Notes: generated from the letters alone by a model not told the origin. 64,000 bases of DNA from Thioclava sediminum (GCF_002020355.1 NZ_MPZV01000001.1:1488001-1552000), one strand, 5' to 3'; shown: positions 1 to 8,596, counted from the stretch's first letter. Program-made: numbers and translations.

Positions 1-544
1 CAAAGCCATGTTCGCCTCGGGCAGCGCGAAGATCGACGGGCCGACGTTGAAGCTGATGGATCAGCTCGGGCGCGCCCTCTCCGATCTGCCCAATGACGTG
101 CTGATCGCGGGCCACACCGACTCGGTCCCTTATCAGAAAGCTGGCGGCACTTACGGAAACTGGGAACTGTCCTCGGACCGCGCTAATGCGACGCGCCGGG
201 CGCTCGTGACGGCTGGGGTCGCTCCGGAGCGTATCACCCGCGTCTCGGGCCTCTCGGACACCGATCCGCTGAAACCGGCAGAGCCCCGCGATCCCTCCAA
301 CCGCCGGATCACCGTGACCCTCGCCTATCTTCATCCGAAAACCGATGCGCCCGCGCCGACCGATACGGCGACGCCGCGGCTCGAGGCGAATGCGGAGCCC
401 GCGGCCCCGCAACCGGCCCCGGCAGTCGAACACGCCGCCCCCGAAGCTGCCGCGCCCGCTGCACCCGCCGCGCCGAGCACGTCGGAACAGCCGCAGAAAT
501 TCAGCTCCGTCGCGATGGACGATCTGCGCAGCGCTCTGCAATAA
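1..544 (+). CDS. motB: MotB-type OmpA-domain protein, C-terminal part only
   Basis: The reading frame is open from the left edge, so the 5' end lies outside the window. The visible part holds an OmpA/MotB peptidoglycan-binding domain: MFASGSA, then the GHTDSVPY motif, then the signature NWELSSDRANATRRAL that contacts peptidoglycan. The spacing matches MotB, the flagellar stator subunit that anchors the MotA/MotB proton channel to the wall. After the domain comes a roughly 70-residue tail rich in Ala and Pro, probably disordered. A strong terminator follows the TAA directly. Without the N-terminal membrane segment I cannot separate MotB from another OmpA-family stator-like protein, but the motif set favours MotB. 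Confidence 0.75.
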   Translation, partial: KAMFASGSAKIDGPTLKLMDQLGRALSDLPNDVLIAGHTDSVPYQKAGGTYGNWELSSDRANATRRALVTAGVAPERITRVSGLSDTDPLKPAEPRDPSNRRITVTLAYLHPKTDAPAPTDTATPRLEANAEPAAPQPAPAVEHAAPEAAAPAAPAAPSTSEQPQKFSSVAMDDLRSALQ

Positions 545-560
545 CCCCCATCATCAATGA

Positions 561-596
561 AAAACGCCGGCGCGATCCTCATCGCGCCGGCGTTTT
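561..596. terminator. bidirectional intrinsic terminator between motB and dapA
   Basis: A near-perfect palindrome has arms AAAACGCCGGCGCGAT and ATCGCGCCGGCGTTTT around a CCTC loop. It is flanked by A and T runs, so it should terminate both convergent genes, motB from the left and dapA from the right. Confidence 0.9.
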
Positions 597-620
597 CTTG
601 TCTTCGCTTGGATCGGAACC

Positions 621-1493
621 TCAGATCAGACCGGCATGCGCCATCGCGGCGTCGATCGCGGCCTTCGTCTCGGGCAGAAGCTCGGTCAGCGGCAGACGCA
701 CTTCGGCCGAGCACATGCCCAGCTTCGACATCGCGTATTTCGCGCCCGCAACGCCCGGCTCGAGGAAGATCGCCATGTGCAGCGGCATCAGCTTGTCCTG
801 ATAGCTCAGCGCCTTGGCGTAATCGCCCGCAAGCGTCGCCTCCTGGAACTCGGCGCAAAGCTTCGGCGCGACATTCGCGGTCACCGAGATGCAGCCCACG
901 CCGCCATGCGCGTTGAAGCCGAGCGCGGTCGCGTCTTCACCGGACAGCTGGATGAAATCGGGGCCGCAGGTCGCGCGCTGCATCGAGACCCGCTCCAGCT
1001 TGCCGGTCGCGTCCTTCACGCCGACGATGCGCGGCAGCTTGGCCAATTCGCCCATCGTCTCGGGGATCATGTCGATCACCGAGCGGCCGGGAATGTTGTA
1101 GATCACGATCGGCAATTCGCAGGCATCGTGCAGCGCGCGGTAATGCTCGATCATGCCGCGCTGCGTCGGCTTGTTGTAATAGGGCGTCACGACGAGCGCC
1201 GCATCGGCCCCGGTTTCGGCCGCGTGCTGGATCAGACGGACGCCTTCGGCGGTCGAGTTCGAGCCTGCGCCCGCGATGATCGGGATACGCCCCTTCGCGG
1301 CTTTCACGACCTCGGTGATGACGGTCATATGCTCGGCATGGCTCACCGTCGGGCTTTCACCGGTGGTGCCGACCGGCACGAGGCCGTGGCTGCCCTGGTC
1401 GATATGCCACTCGACGAGTTTCTTGAGCGTGTCCAGATCCAGTTCGCCGTCCTTGAACGGCGTGACCAGTGCGGGAAGAGACCCTTTGAACAT
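621..1493 (-). CDS. dapA: 4-hydroxy-tetrahydrodipicolinate synthase
   Basis: This cytoplasmic enzyme condenses pyruvate with aspartate semialdehyde, the committed step of the diaminopimelate/lysine branch that feeds peptidoglycan. The protein has 290 residues, normal for the family, and is a single TIM barrel. The catalytic set is visible: Thr43-Thr44 in VGTTGE, Tyr132 in IYNIPGR with Arg137, and Lys160 in VGVKDATG, which forms the Schiff base with pyruvate. AGGAG precedes the ATG. A good sigma70-type promoter lies about 60 bases upstream, and a bidirectional terminator follows the stop. It diverges from the lytic transglycosylase, so two cell-wall genes share one intergenic region. Confidence 0.97.
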   Translation of the reverse strand: MFKGSLPALVTPFKDGELDLDTLKKLVEWHIDQGSHGLVPVGTTGESPTVSHAEHMTVITEVVKAAKGRIPIIAGAGSNSTAEGVRLIQHAAETGADAALVVTPYYNKPTQRGMIEHYRALHDACELPIVIYNIPGRSVIDMIPETMGELAKLPRIVGVKDATGKLERVSMQRATCGPDFIQLSGEDATALGFNAHGGVGCISVTANVAPKLCAEFQEATLAGDYAKALSYQDKLMPLHMAIFLEPGVAGAKYAMSKLGMCSAEVRLPLTELLPETKAAIDAAMAHAGLI

Positions 1494-1552
1494 GACACGC
1501 TCCTTTTTTTGGTTGGGCCGGGGGGTGAGTCGTCCCGGCGGAAATCGGCCGG

Positions 1553-1581
1553 GTTATAGGCGGTTGCGCGACGGTTGCCAA
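1553..1581 (-). promoter_or_regulatory. sigma70-type promoter of dapA
   Basis: On the minus strand TTGGCA (1581-1576) and TATAAC (1558-1553) are separated by exactly 17 bases, close to the consensus. The placement, about 60 bases upstream of the dapA ATG, fits a short leader. Confidence 0.6.
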
Positions 1582-1647
1582 CTTGTGATTCATCCCCATC
1601 TGTGAGAGGCCCGTATCAAAGGGACAAACCCGCGACCACGAGCAGCC

Positions 1648-3594
1648 ATGATGATCCGACGCCAGTTCCTCGCCGCGCTTGCGGCTTCGAGTTTCGCGCT
1701 CTCGCCGGCCGCGCTTCGCGCCGCGAGTTCGGCGCTGTCCGACGCTTTCGCCGCGGCCAATTCCGGGAACTGGGACGAGGCCGAAAATCTCGCGCGCCGC
1801 GTCGGCCCCCTGGGCTTCGATGTCATCGAGTGGAAACGCCTGCGCGACGGCGAAGGAGACTTCGCCGACTATCTCGATTTCGCCACCCGCCGCGCCGATT
1901 GGCCCGGCATGCCGTGGCTGCGCGAGAAGGGCGAGGCCACGCTCGACGGCATCCCGCCGCGCGAGGTGATCGCCTATTTCAAACTTGGCCCGCCGCAGAC
2001 CGGCACCGGCGCGCTGGCGTTGATCGGTGCGCATCTCGCTTTGGGGCAGAAGGCGCTGGCGGCTGAAGTCGCCAAGACCGCATGGCGCCAACTGCCGATG
2101 GACGGAGACGAGCAGGCGAAATTTCTCGCCGACTACCCTTCGCTTATCTCTGCCGATCATGGCGGGCGGATGCAGAACATGCTCGATCGCGGGCATCTGT
2201 CGGATGCGCGCCGGATGGTCGGTCTGGTCACGCCGGGCACCAAGGCTGTGGCCGAGGCACGGATCGCCCTGCAGGCGCGCGAGAATGGCGTGGACGATCT
2301 CGTCGCCGCCGTGCCCGGCTATATGGTCGAACGCTCCGCAGGGCTTGCCCGCGACCGCGCGATGTGGCGCTGGCGCGCCGGGCTGGAGGACGGCGCGGCA
2401 GAGTTGATCCTAGAACGGTCGAAATCCGCAACCGATCTGGAAGACCCCGACCTTTGGGCGACGCTCCGCGGCTATCAGTCGCGCTGGGACCTGCGCGCGG
2501 GCAATACCCAGCGCGCCTATGATCTCGCCTCCTCGCATCATCTGGAACCCGGTGGGGCCGATTACGCCGACCTCGAGTGGGTGGCGGGCTATGCCGCGCT
2601 GAAACTGGGCCGCGCCGATACGGCCTACAGCCATTTCCACAATCTCGAAAAGGCGGTGGACGGGCCGATCTCGTCGTCGCGGGCATGGTATTGGCAAGGC
2701 CGCGCGCTGGAGGTTCTGGGCCGCAGCGACGAAGCCAAGGCCGCATGGCGCAAAGGCGCGGAAAATCAGGACGCCTATTACGGCCTCCTGTCGGCGGAGC
2801 GGCTGAACCTGTCCCTGCCCACGAATTTCGCCAAGGGCCCCGAGCTGCCCGACTGGCGGCGCTACAAGCTGCGTCATTCTTCCGTCTTCAAGGCCGCGCA
2901 GCTGCTTTACGAGGCCGGGGAAAACGAGCTGGGCGCGCGCTTCGTGCTGCATCTCGAGGAAAGCCTCGGGCCGGGCAATTTCGGCGCGCTCACGAAGTAC
3001 GCGCTTGAGGAGGACGACACCTATCTCGCGCTGATCATCGGCAAACGCGCCGCGCTGAAGGGCGAGATCATCGCGCAGGCGCTCTGGCCGATCCCGGGGC
3101 TGACGAGCCACGATCTGGGCGTGCCGGAAGAAGTCGTCCTCGCGGTCGCCCGGCGCGAGAGCCAGTTCGCGATCGGCGTGGGCTCTCCGGTGGGCGCGCA
3201 GGGTCTGATGCAGCTCATGCCCGGCACCGCGAAGATGATGGCGGATAAAACCGGCCTGCCCTACGAGAAGGCGCGGCTGACGACGGATGCGACCTACAAT
3301 CTCAAGCTCGGCGGTGCCTATCTGGCGGAGCTGCGCGACGAGTTCGGGCCGTCTTCGGTGCTGGTCGCCTCGGGCTACAACGCAGGGCCCGGACGTCCGC
3401 GCAACTGGATGGAAGATCGCGGCGATCCGCGGATCGGCACGGTCGACGTGATCGACTGGGTCGAGATGATCCCCTTCACCGAGACCCGCAACTACGTCAT
3501 GCGCGTCTCCGAGGCGATCCCGCCTTACCGCGCGCGGCTGGGCAAGGGTGAGGTGAAATTCACCGACATCCTGCGCGGTGACGTGACGGATTGA
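1648..3594 (+). CDS. slt: soluble lytic murein transglycosylase (Slt70-like)
   Basis: This periplasmic enzyme cleaves the MurNAc-GlcNAc bond of peptidoglycan to give 1,6-anhydro ends. The 648-residue protein starts with a signal peptide (MIRRQFLAALAASSFALSPAALRA). A long alpha-helical region with TPR-like repeats follows, and the C-terminal SLT domain begins around residue 490. The catalytic Glu is residue 504 in VARRESQF. GAQGLMQLMPGTA and the GYNAGPGR motif are the other SLT signatures. The start has two adjacent ATG codons, and I used the first. The stop runs straight into a copy of the dispersed intergenic repeat. The family call is firm; the exact subfamily is not. Confidence 0.93.
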   Translation: MMIRRQFLAALAASSFALSPAALRAASSALSDAFAAANSGNWDEAENLARRVGPLGFDVIEWKRLRDGEGDFADYLDFATRRADWPGMPWLREKGEATLDGIPPREVIAYFKLGPPQTGTGALALIGAHLALGQKALAAEVAKTAWRQLPMDGDEQAKFLADYPSLISADHGGRMQNMLDRGHLSDARRMVGLVTPGTKAVAEARIALQARENGVDDLVAAVPGYMVERSAGLARDRAMWRWRAGLEDGAAELILERSKSATDLEDPDLWATLRGYQSRWDLRAGNTQRAYDLASSHHLEPGGADYADLEWVAGYAALKLGRADTAYSHFHNLEKAVDGPISSSRAWYWQGRALEVLGRSDEAKAAWRKGAENQDAYYGLLSAERLNLSLPTNFAKGPELPDWRRYKLRHSSVFKAAQLLYEAGENELGARFVLHLEESLGPGNFGALTKYALEEDDTYLALIIGKRAALKGEIIAQALWPIPGLTSHDLGVPEEVVLAVARRESQFAIGVGSPVGAQGLMQLMPGTAKMMADKTGLPYEKARLTTDATYNLKLGGAYLAELRDEFGPSSVLVASGYNAGPGRPRNWMEDRGDPRIGTVDVIDWVEMIPFTETRNYVMRVSEAIPPYRARLGKGEVKFTDILRGDVTD

Positions 3595-3642
3595 GGGGCG
3601 CTGCCTCCCCGTCGCCGCAGGGCGACAAATGAAAAGAGGAGA

Positions 3643-3700
3643 GGGGCGCTGCCCCTCGGCCTGACGGCCTCACCCCGGGATATTTGCACCAAGCCGAAAG
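3643..3700 (+). repeat. dispersed intergenic element, copy A
   Basis: Plus-oriented copy after slt: GGGGCGCTGCCCC at 3643-3655, a 17-base spacer, then CCCCGGGATATTT at 3673-3685 and a degenerate tail ending CCGAAAG. A second partial GC arm, GGGGCGCTGCC, lies just upstream at 3596-3606, so the head may be duplicated here. Confidence 0.85.
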
Positions 3701-3706
3701 AGGCGG

Positions 3707-4579
3707 TCACGCCTCTTGGGCCACCCGCGCGCGCCAGAGCGTGAAGAGCCCCGCGCTGACCACGACCCCCGCGCCGATCACCACGTTCCACTCCAGCGAC
3801 TCGCCGAAGACGACGACGCCCAGAGTCGAGGCGAAGACCAGTTGAAGATAGGCGAAGGGCTGGATCGCCGACGCTTCGGCCACCTCATAGGCCTTGATCA
3901 GCAGGAAATGCCCGGTCGCGGCGGTGAAGCACAGCACGACCATCCATGCCCAGTCGGACGCGATCATGTTCTCCCAGTGCCAGATGCCGACCGCCGTGAT
4001 CACCAGTGCCCCGATCACGCCGGTGTAGAAGAAGGACACCGAGGCCGGATCGACGCGGCCCACATAGCGCGTCATTAGCGAGTAGAGCGCGAACAGCGTC
4101 GCCGCCGCCAGCGGGATCAGCGCATAGGGAGAGAACACACCGAAGCCGGGCTTGAGGATGATGAGCACCCCGATGAAGCCCACACCGATCGCCGCCACGC
4201 GCCGCCAGCCGACCTTCTCGCCCAGCACCGGCCCGGAAAGCGCCGCGACCAACAGCGGGTAGCAAGCGAAGACCGCATGGGAATGGACGAGCCCGAGATA
4301 GACGAAGGCCTGCACCATCACGACCACCTCGGTGATCAAGATGAGCGAGCGGATCACCTGCGCCCAAGGCAGGCCCGAGCGCGTCGCCCGCTTGATCCCG
4401 CCGGGGCTGCGCGCTGCGATCACCAGCACGAAGGCAGCGAAGAACCAGAAGCGCACCATCAGCGCCATATAGACGTTATAGGTCTCGGCCAGATGGCGCG
4501 AGATGCCGTCCTGAAGCGCGAAAATGAAGGTCACCGCGACCATCAGCGCGATGCCGCGGCGGGTCGATTGTTCAACCAT
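3707..4579 (-). CDS. DMT-superfamily (EamA) inner-membrane transporter
   Basis: The 290-residue protein is almost wholly hydrophobic, with about ten predicted membrane segments arranged as two EamA repeats, the plan of drug/metabolite exporters. The N-terminal repeat opens with ALMVAVTFIFALQDGISRHLAE, shown here in part, and the second repeat contains LIPLAAATLFALYSLMTRYVG. Its start overlaps the 3' end of mnmD by 8 bases, so the two genes are translationally coupled in one operon. The substrate cannot be read from sequence; the family exports amino acids, nucleotides or small drugs. The 3' end lies 6 bases from repeat copy A. Confidence 0.85.
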   Translation of the reverse strand: MVEQSTRRGIALMVAVTFIFALQDGISRHLAETYNVYMALMVRFWFFAAFVLVIAARSPGGIKRATRSGLPWAQVIRSLILITEVVVMVQAFVYLGLVHSHAVFACYPLLVAALSGPVLGEKVGWRRVAAIGVGFIGVLIILKPGFGVFSPYALIPLAAATLFALYSLMTRYVGRVDPASVSFFYTGVIGALVITAVGIWHWENMIASDWAWMVVLCFTAATGHFLLIKAYEVAEASAIQPFAYLQLVFASTLGVVVFGESLEWNVVIGAGVVVSAGLFTLWRARVAQEA

Positions 4580-5246
4580 GTTTCACCCCGCGCGACATAT
4601 GGCGTTTGCGCCCGAAGCCCGGACTGCGGTTGACCTCGAAGCCCGCGGCCTCGAGGGCGCGGCGCACGAAACCTGCCGCCGTATAGGTCGCGAATGTGCC
4701 GCCCGGCGACGTATGGGCGCCGACCTCGGCCATCAGATCGTCGCCCCAAAGCTCGGGGTTTTTCGCGGGCGAGAACCCGTCGAGGAACCACGCATCGGCC
4801 ACGCTGTCCCAAGCGGGAAGCGCCGTGCGCGCATCACCCTCGATGATCTCCACCGCGACCGGACCGAGTTGAAACTGGCGCTGCCCTGCAGCCCAGGCTT
4901 CCAGATAAGGACCGGCCACGGGCGCGACCTCCGGAAATGCGTCCAGCGCCCGTGCGATCTCGTCTGCCTCCATCGGATAGGCCTCGAAGGAGGTGAAGCG
5001 GATCGGGCAGTCCTCGGGGCAGGCCAGCCGCAGCGCGAGCAGGTTCAGCCCCGTGCCGAAGCCCAGCTCGGCCACGTGAAAACCCGGACGCAGCTGCGCA
5101 GGCAAATCATTGCCCGCCAGAAACACATGCCGCGTCTCGTCCAGACCGCCCGCAAGGCTGAAATACGGATCGTCGAACCGCCGCGAGACCGGCACAAGGT
5201 CATCGCGCCAATCGAGATCGGCTTTGCTCTGGTCAGGGGCGTTCAT
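4572..5246 (-). CDS. mnmD: tRNA (5-methylaminomethyl-2-thiouridylate) methyltransferase, MnmD type
   Basis: The 224-residue protein matches the methyltransferase half of E. coli MnmC, the last step of mnm5(s2)U34 synthesis in tRNA wobble positions. The SAM-binding motif is ELGFGTGLN at residues 60-68. DAWFLDGFSPAKNP at 151-164 is the conserved MnmD/DUF752 active-site segment. I chose the ATG at 5246 (MNAPDQS) over an earlier in-frame ATG because the earlier residues do not resemble the family and would run into the divergent gene. The FAD-oxidoreductase half of an MnmC-like pair is encoded 49 bases away on the other strand. The downstream DMT gene overlaps it by 8 bases. Confidence 0.88.
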   Translation of the reverse strand: MNAPDQSKADLDWRDDLVPVSRRFDDPYFSLAGGLDETRHVFLAGNDLPAQLRPGFHVAELGFGTGLNLLALRLACPEDCPIRFTSFEAYPMEADEIARALDAFPEVAPVAGPYLEAWAAGQRQFQLGPVAVEIIEGDARTALPAWDSVADAWFLDGFSPAKNPELWGDDLMAEVGAHTSPGGTFATYTAAGFVRRALEAAGFEVNRSPGFGRKRHMSRGVKHG

Positions 5247-5295
5247 CGGGGATAGTCCACAGTCTCCGGCCCAGCCTTGAAGCAGGAGGCGCGAA

Positions 5296-6345
5296 ATGAC
5301 AAGCGGCAGACACGACATAACCGTGCGCGGCGGCGGCATCTTCGGCCTCGCGATCGCATATCAGGCAGCGAAGCGCGGCGCGAAGGTCCGGCTGATCGAG
5401 CGCAGCCGCATCGGCGCGGGCAGTTCGGGCGGCCATGTCGGCGCGCTCGCCCCGCATGTGCCGGAGAACTGGAACCCCAAGAAACAGTTCCAGTTCGAGA
5501 GCCTGCGCATGGCGGAAGCCTTCTGGGCCGACGTGCAGCGTATCGGTGGCGGCGATCCGGGCTATGCGCGTCTCGGGCGGCTCCAGCCGCTGGCGGATGA
5601 GGCGCAGATCGCGCGCGCCAGGGACCGTGCGGCAGGGGCGGCCGAGCTGTGGCAGGGCTTCGCCACATGGCGCGTGGCCGAGGCTGCGGAGTTCGGCACC
5701 TTCGCGCCTCCCTCGCCCACCGGGCTCGTGATCCATGACACGCTCACGGCGCGCGCCAATCCGCGCGCCGCCGGGGCTGCGCTGGTCGCGGCGCTCAAAG
5801 CGATGGGCGCGGAGATCGTGATCGACGAGGCCGAGGAGGTTGGTCCGGTCATCCACGCGACCGGCGCCGAAGGATTGGCCGAGCTGAACGCGGTGGTCGG
5901 CAAAACCGTCGGCACCGGCGTGAAGGGCCAATCGGCGCTCTTCCGATACGCGGCTGGCGACGTGCCCCAGCTCTTCGCGGAGAGCCTCCACATCATTCCC
6001 CATTCCGATGGAACGGTAGCGATCGGGTCGACCTCCGAGCGCGACTTCGACGCGCCCGACACGACCGATGCGCAGCTCGACGCGCTGATCGAGAAGGCCC
6101 GCGCGCTTTGCCCGCCCCTCGCCGAAGCCCCGGTGATCGACCGTTGGGCCGGGGTGCGCCCGCGCGCCAAGTCGCGCGCGCCGATGCTGGGCGTCTGGCC
6201 CGACCGTCCGGGGCATTTCATCGCCAATGGCGGGTTCAAGATCGGCTTCGGCATGGCGCCGAAAGTGGCTGAGGTGATGGTCGATCTAGTGCTGGAGGGG
6301 CGCGACACGATCCCCGAAGGCTTCCGCGTGACCGACAACCTGTAA
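5296..6345 (+). CDS. FAD-dependent oxidoreductase (DAO family), MnmC C-terminal-like
   Basis: The 349-residue protein has a Rossmann FAD-binding motif at the N-terminus (RGGGIFGLAIA, residues 11-21), an acidic residue at the end of beta2 (LIERSRIGAGSSGG) and a C-terminal FAD contact in HFIANGGFKIGFGMAP. This is the D-amino-acid-oxidase fold. In E. coli the same fold forms the C-terminal half of MnmC, which removes the carboxymethyl group from cmnm5U34 before the MnmD domain methylates it. The divergent mnmD neighbour makes that role plausible here, but glycine-oxidase-like activity on a free amino acid is a real alternative. The stop codon is followed at once by repeat copy B. Confidence 0.8.
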   Translation: MTSGRHDITVRGGGIFGLAIAYQAAKRGAKVRLIERSRIGAGSSGGHVGALAPHVPENWNPKKQFQFESLRMAEAFWADVQRIGGGDPGYARLGRLQPLADEAQIARARDRAAGAAELWQGFATWRVAEAAEFGTFAPPSPTGLVIHDTLTARANPRAAGAALVAALKAMGAEIVIDEAEEVGPVIHATGAEGLAELNAVVGKTVGTGVKGQSALFRYAAGDVPQLFAESLHIIPHSDGTVAIGSTSERDFDAPDTTDAQLDALIEKARALCPPLAEAPVIDRWAGVRPRAKSRAPMLGVWPDRPGHFIANGGFKIGFGMAPKVAEVMVDLVLEGRDTIPEGFRVTDNL

Positions 6346-6400
6346 GGGGCTCCGCCCCCGGCCTGCGGCCTCCCCCGGGATATTTCTCCCAAGAGGAAGA
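6346..6400 (+). repeat. dispersed intergenic element, copy B
   Basis: Begins at the base after the TAA: GGGGCTCCGCCCCC, a short GC spacer, CCCCCGGGATATTT, then CTCCCAAGAGGAAG. It faces copy C, which lies 122 bases downstream on the opposite strand. Confidence 0.88.
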
Positions 6401-6443
6401 AAAACGCCCGGCTCGAACCCGGTTGCGGGCGGCTGGCCGGGCG
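6401..6443 (-). terminator. intrinsic terminator reading leftward, after the hydroxylase gene
   Basis: Arms CGCCCGGC (6405-6412) and GCCGGGCG (6436-6443) form an 8-bp stem. On the minus strand the stem is followed by a T run (6404-6401), so it would stop transcripts coming from the hydroxylase gene. It lies between repeat copies B and C. Confidence 0.65.
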
Positions 6444-6522
6444 CTTCCCCTTGGGCGGCCATCGGCGTCCCCGCCTGTTCCGCGAGATCAGGGTCAGGCG
6501 ATTCTGGTTACGGAAGGTTTAA

Positions 6523-6581
6523 CTTCCTCTTGGCGGAAATATCCCGGGGGCGCGCGTCAGCGCGCGGGGGCAGCGCCCCCT
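6523..6581 (-). repeat. dispersed intergenic element, copy C
   Basis: Minus-oriented copy: CTTCCTCTTGG, AAATATCCCGGGG (6537-6549), spacer, GGGGGCAGCGCCCCCT (6566-6581). Its GC-rich head lies inside the 3' coding end of the hydroxylase gene, whose last residues GGGAAPAR and stop codon it supplies. Confidence 0.88.
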
Positions 6582-7300
6582 CCGACATGACCCGCCCGCG
6601 AGACCTCTGCCTCGGTGATCCCGAAGCGCGGGGCGAATTTCTCGCGTGCCGCGATCAGACGCGGGTCGTCGGGGCGCAGGCCGAGGGTCCGGATGAACTC
6701 GACGCGGCTTTGGGTCTTGAGCTGATCGCGCGAAATCGCGGTGCCCATCAGCCGGTCGATCACCTCGCCCCCTGCTGTGACATGAAACCATTTCGAGAAG
6801 TCGCGGAAATGGTGCTGGTTGTGCAGCGTCGAGACATGGCGCTCGATCGCGGTCTTCTTCACGGTGACATGGGCGGTGGTGTGGAACCATTCATAGGCGA
6901 GGAAGGTCGCAGCGCCGCCAAGCGGCACGACGGCCACGGCGATATCGAACGCATAAGGCACGCCGATCAGCGACAGCACCGCCCAAAGCAGCGCGGTATT
7001 GCCCACGAGCACCGGCACGATCACCGAGAGCGGCGCGAACAGAAGCGGCCAGCAGGTGGGGAATTCGTGGTGGCCGTAATGCACCCGGTAGAGCCAGTTG
7101 AAGGCCCATTGCCGCTTCGGCGGCGCCATGTGGAAGATGTAGCGGTGGAGCCCGTATTCGTTGAGCATCTGCGCCGGGATCCCCAGCAGCGCGACCGCCC
7201 AGAGCCACCAAGGCCCCTGCGCGATCCAATAGGCCGCCGCGGCGACGACTGCGATCATCACCCAGATCGACAGATGGGACAGCATCAGCCGCATCCGCAT
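6557..7300 (-). CDS. fatty acid hydroxylase / sterol desaturase family membrane protein
   Basis: This is a 247-residue integral membrane di-iron oxygenase. The histidine clusters that bind the diiron centre are all present: HRYIFH (52-57), HYGHH (74-78), HTTAH (140-144), and H155 with HNQHH (160-164). Hydrophobic segments lie near residues 10-45 and 85-135. The family includes sterol desaturases, fatty acid 2-hydroxylases and carotenoid hydroxylases, and the substrate cannot be chosen from sequence. The last eight residues (GGGAAPAR) are translated from the dispersed repeat, so the native C-terminus has probably been remodelled by repeat insertion. Confidence 0.85.
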   Translation of the reverse strand: MRMRLMLSHLSIWVMIAVVAAAAYWIAQGPWWLWAVALLGIPAQMLNEYGLHRYIFHMAPPKRQWAFNWLYRVHYGHHEFPTCWPLLFAPLSVIVPVLVGNTALLWAVLSLIGVPYAFDIAVAVVPLGGAATFLAYEWFHTTAHVTVKKTAIERHVSTLHNQHHFRDFSKWFHVTAGGEVIDRLMGTAISRDQLKTQSRVEFIRTLGLRPDDPRLIAAREKFAPRFGITEAEVSRAGHVGGGAAPAR

Positions 7301-7401
7301 CGCGAAAGTCTCCCGAAATCTCCTCCGGAGATCAGCCTGCCACGGGTTACGCGCGCGTCAAAGCGTTTCGCAACGTCAGGGCCAGTCAGTCGTTCTCGTC
7401 G

Positions 7402-7821
7402 TCAGTCGTTCTCGTGCGGGATGTTCTTTTCCCGATCGACCGCCAGTTCGCCCTTCGAGGTATCGGCGTCGGCTGTGTGCACCGCCCAGTCGCCCTCGCC
7501 TGCGGGCTTTGGCAGCTTCTCGGCCGGCCAGTCGCGGAAGATATTGGCCTTCGAGATGAAATGCGCGGTGATCGGGGCTGTCAGGAAGATGAAGATGGTG
7601 ACCATCAGCTCGTGCAGGGTCAGGTGGCCCTGCTTCACCGCGAACCAGACCATCGAGGCGATCAGGATCGCGCCCACGCCCAGCGTTGCAGCCTTGGTCG
7701 GCGCGTGCAGGCGGGTCATCGGGTCGGGCAGCTTGACCAGCCCGAAGCTGCCGACGAGGCCGAAGATGCCGCCGATCACGAGCAGCGCGGAAATCAGGAT
7801 ATCCCAGAACAGTTCCATCAC
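7402..7821 (-). CDS. mnhG: monovalent cation/H+ antiporter subunit G
   Basis: Last gene of the Mnh/Pha-type operon. The 139-residue protein has three membrane segments and the MnhG/PhaG signature near GLVKLPDPMTRLHAPTKAATLG, given here only in part. A hydrophilic tail of about 45 residues follows the last segment. Subunit G is part of the multisubunit secondary antiporter that exchanges Na+ or K+ for H+ across the inner membrane and supports pH and salt homeostasis. The gene starts 4 bases after the mnhF stop. No terminator is obvious in the 100 bases before the hydroxylase gene. Confidence 0.92.
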   Translation of the reverse strand: MMELFWDILISALLVIGGIFGLVGSFGLVKLPDPMTRLHAPTKAATLGVGAILIASMVWFAVKQGHLTLHELMVTIFIFLTAPITAHFISKANIFRDWPAEKLPKPAGEGDWAVHTADADTSKGELAVDREKNIPHEND

Positions 7822-7825
7822 GCCC

Positions 7826-8095
7826 TCACTCGATAATGTCGCCGCGCAGGATGAACTTGGCGAAGGAGACCGTCGCCACGAAGCCCGTCATTGCGTAAAG
7901 GATCGACGCCTCGAAGAAGAGCGCCGTGCCCTCCCAGATGCCGAACAGCACGATCATCGCGATCGCGTTGATCGCCATCGTGTCGAGCGCGAGAACCCGG
8001 TCGGTCACGCCCGGCGCCTTAACGACCCGGTAGAGGTTGAACAGCAGCGCCAGCGAATAGCAGGCGATGGCGAAGATCAGGGCATAGGTGATCAT
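7826..8095 (-). CDS. mnhF: monovalent cation/H+ antiporter subunit F
   Basis: This is an 89-residue, three-segment membrane protein (MITYALIFAIACYSLALLFN and onward, with the family motif TDRVLALDTMAINAIA near residues 31-45). I set the start at 8095 because the residues before it in the same frame are not MnhF-like and because this ATG overlaps the mnhE stop as ATGA. It belongs to the same antiporter complex as its neighbours. Confidence 0.92.
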   Translation of the reverse strand: MITYALIFAIACYSLALLFNLYRVVKAPGVTDRVLALDTMAINAIAMIVLFGIWEGTALFFEASILYAMTGFVATVSFAKFILRGDIIE

Positions 8096-8583
8096 TCGAA
8101 AATCTCCTTCAGGCGGGCCTCGTAGCGGGACTTGATCTCGTCGCGCACCTCGTCGGCATCGGGCGCATGCAGCGCGTGGACCAGCAGCGAGTGACCGTCG
8201 GCGGCCAGCTCCGCCGTCAGCGTCCCGGGCGTCATCGTGATCGTGCCCGCCAGCACCGTCACCGCCTCGGGCGTGACGATGTCGAGCGGCACCGTGACCC
8301 AGGCCGGGTGCAGCTTGGAGTTGGGCATGAAGAGCACGATCTTCGCCACGGTGATATTCGCGACGATGATATCCCAGATCACGATGGAGATGTACTCGAT
8401 GATCTTCAGCGGCTTCGCGAAACGCGGGCGCGCGGGCCAGTAGGGCGCGGTGATCCACGGGATCACGAGCCCGACGAGGATCGCGAAGACCAGCGAATTG
8501 AGCGTGTAGCTATTGGCCAGCATCAACCAGACCATCACCAGCGTGACGGTCAGGTAGGGGTGGGGAAGGATCTTGCGGATCAT
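8092..8583 (-). CDS. mnhE: monovalent cation/H+ antiporter subunit E
   Basis: The 163-residue protein begins MIRKILPHPYLTVTLVMVWLML, written here in part, with two to three N-terminal membrane helices. A cytoplasmic domain follows with SKLHPAWVTVPLD and the conserved stretch TITMTPGTLTAEL that marks MnhE/PhaE. An upstream in-frame ATG would add 42 residues of Pro/Thr-rich shadow sequence and was rejected. It sits 13 bases after mnhD and overlaps mnhF by 4 bases. Confidence 0.92.
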   Translation of the reverse strand: MIRKILPHPYLTVTLVMVWLMLANSYTLNSLVFAILVGLVIPWITAPYWPARPRFAKPLKIIEYISIVIWDIIVANITVAKIVLFMPNSKLHPAWVTVPLDIVTPEAVTVLAGTITMTPGTLTAELAADGHSLLVHALHAPDADEVRDEIKSRYEARLKEIFE

Positions 8584-8596
8584 CTCTTTGCTCCCC

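Noticed and set aside
6401-6445. tRNA-like GCTCGAACCC between repeat copies B and C
   Set aside because: No acceptor or D arm can be drawn; the segment folds as a leftward terminator.
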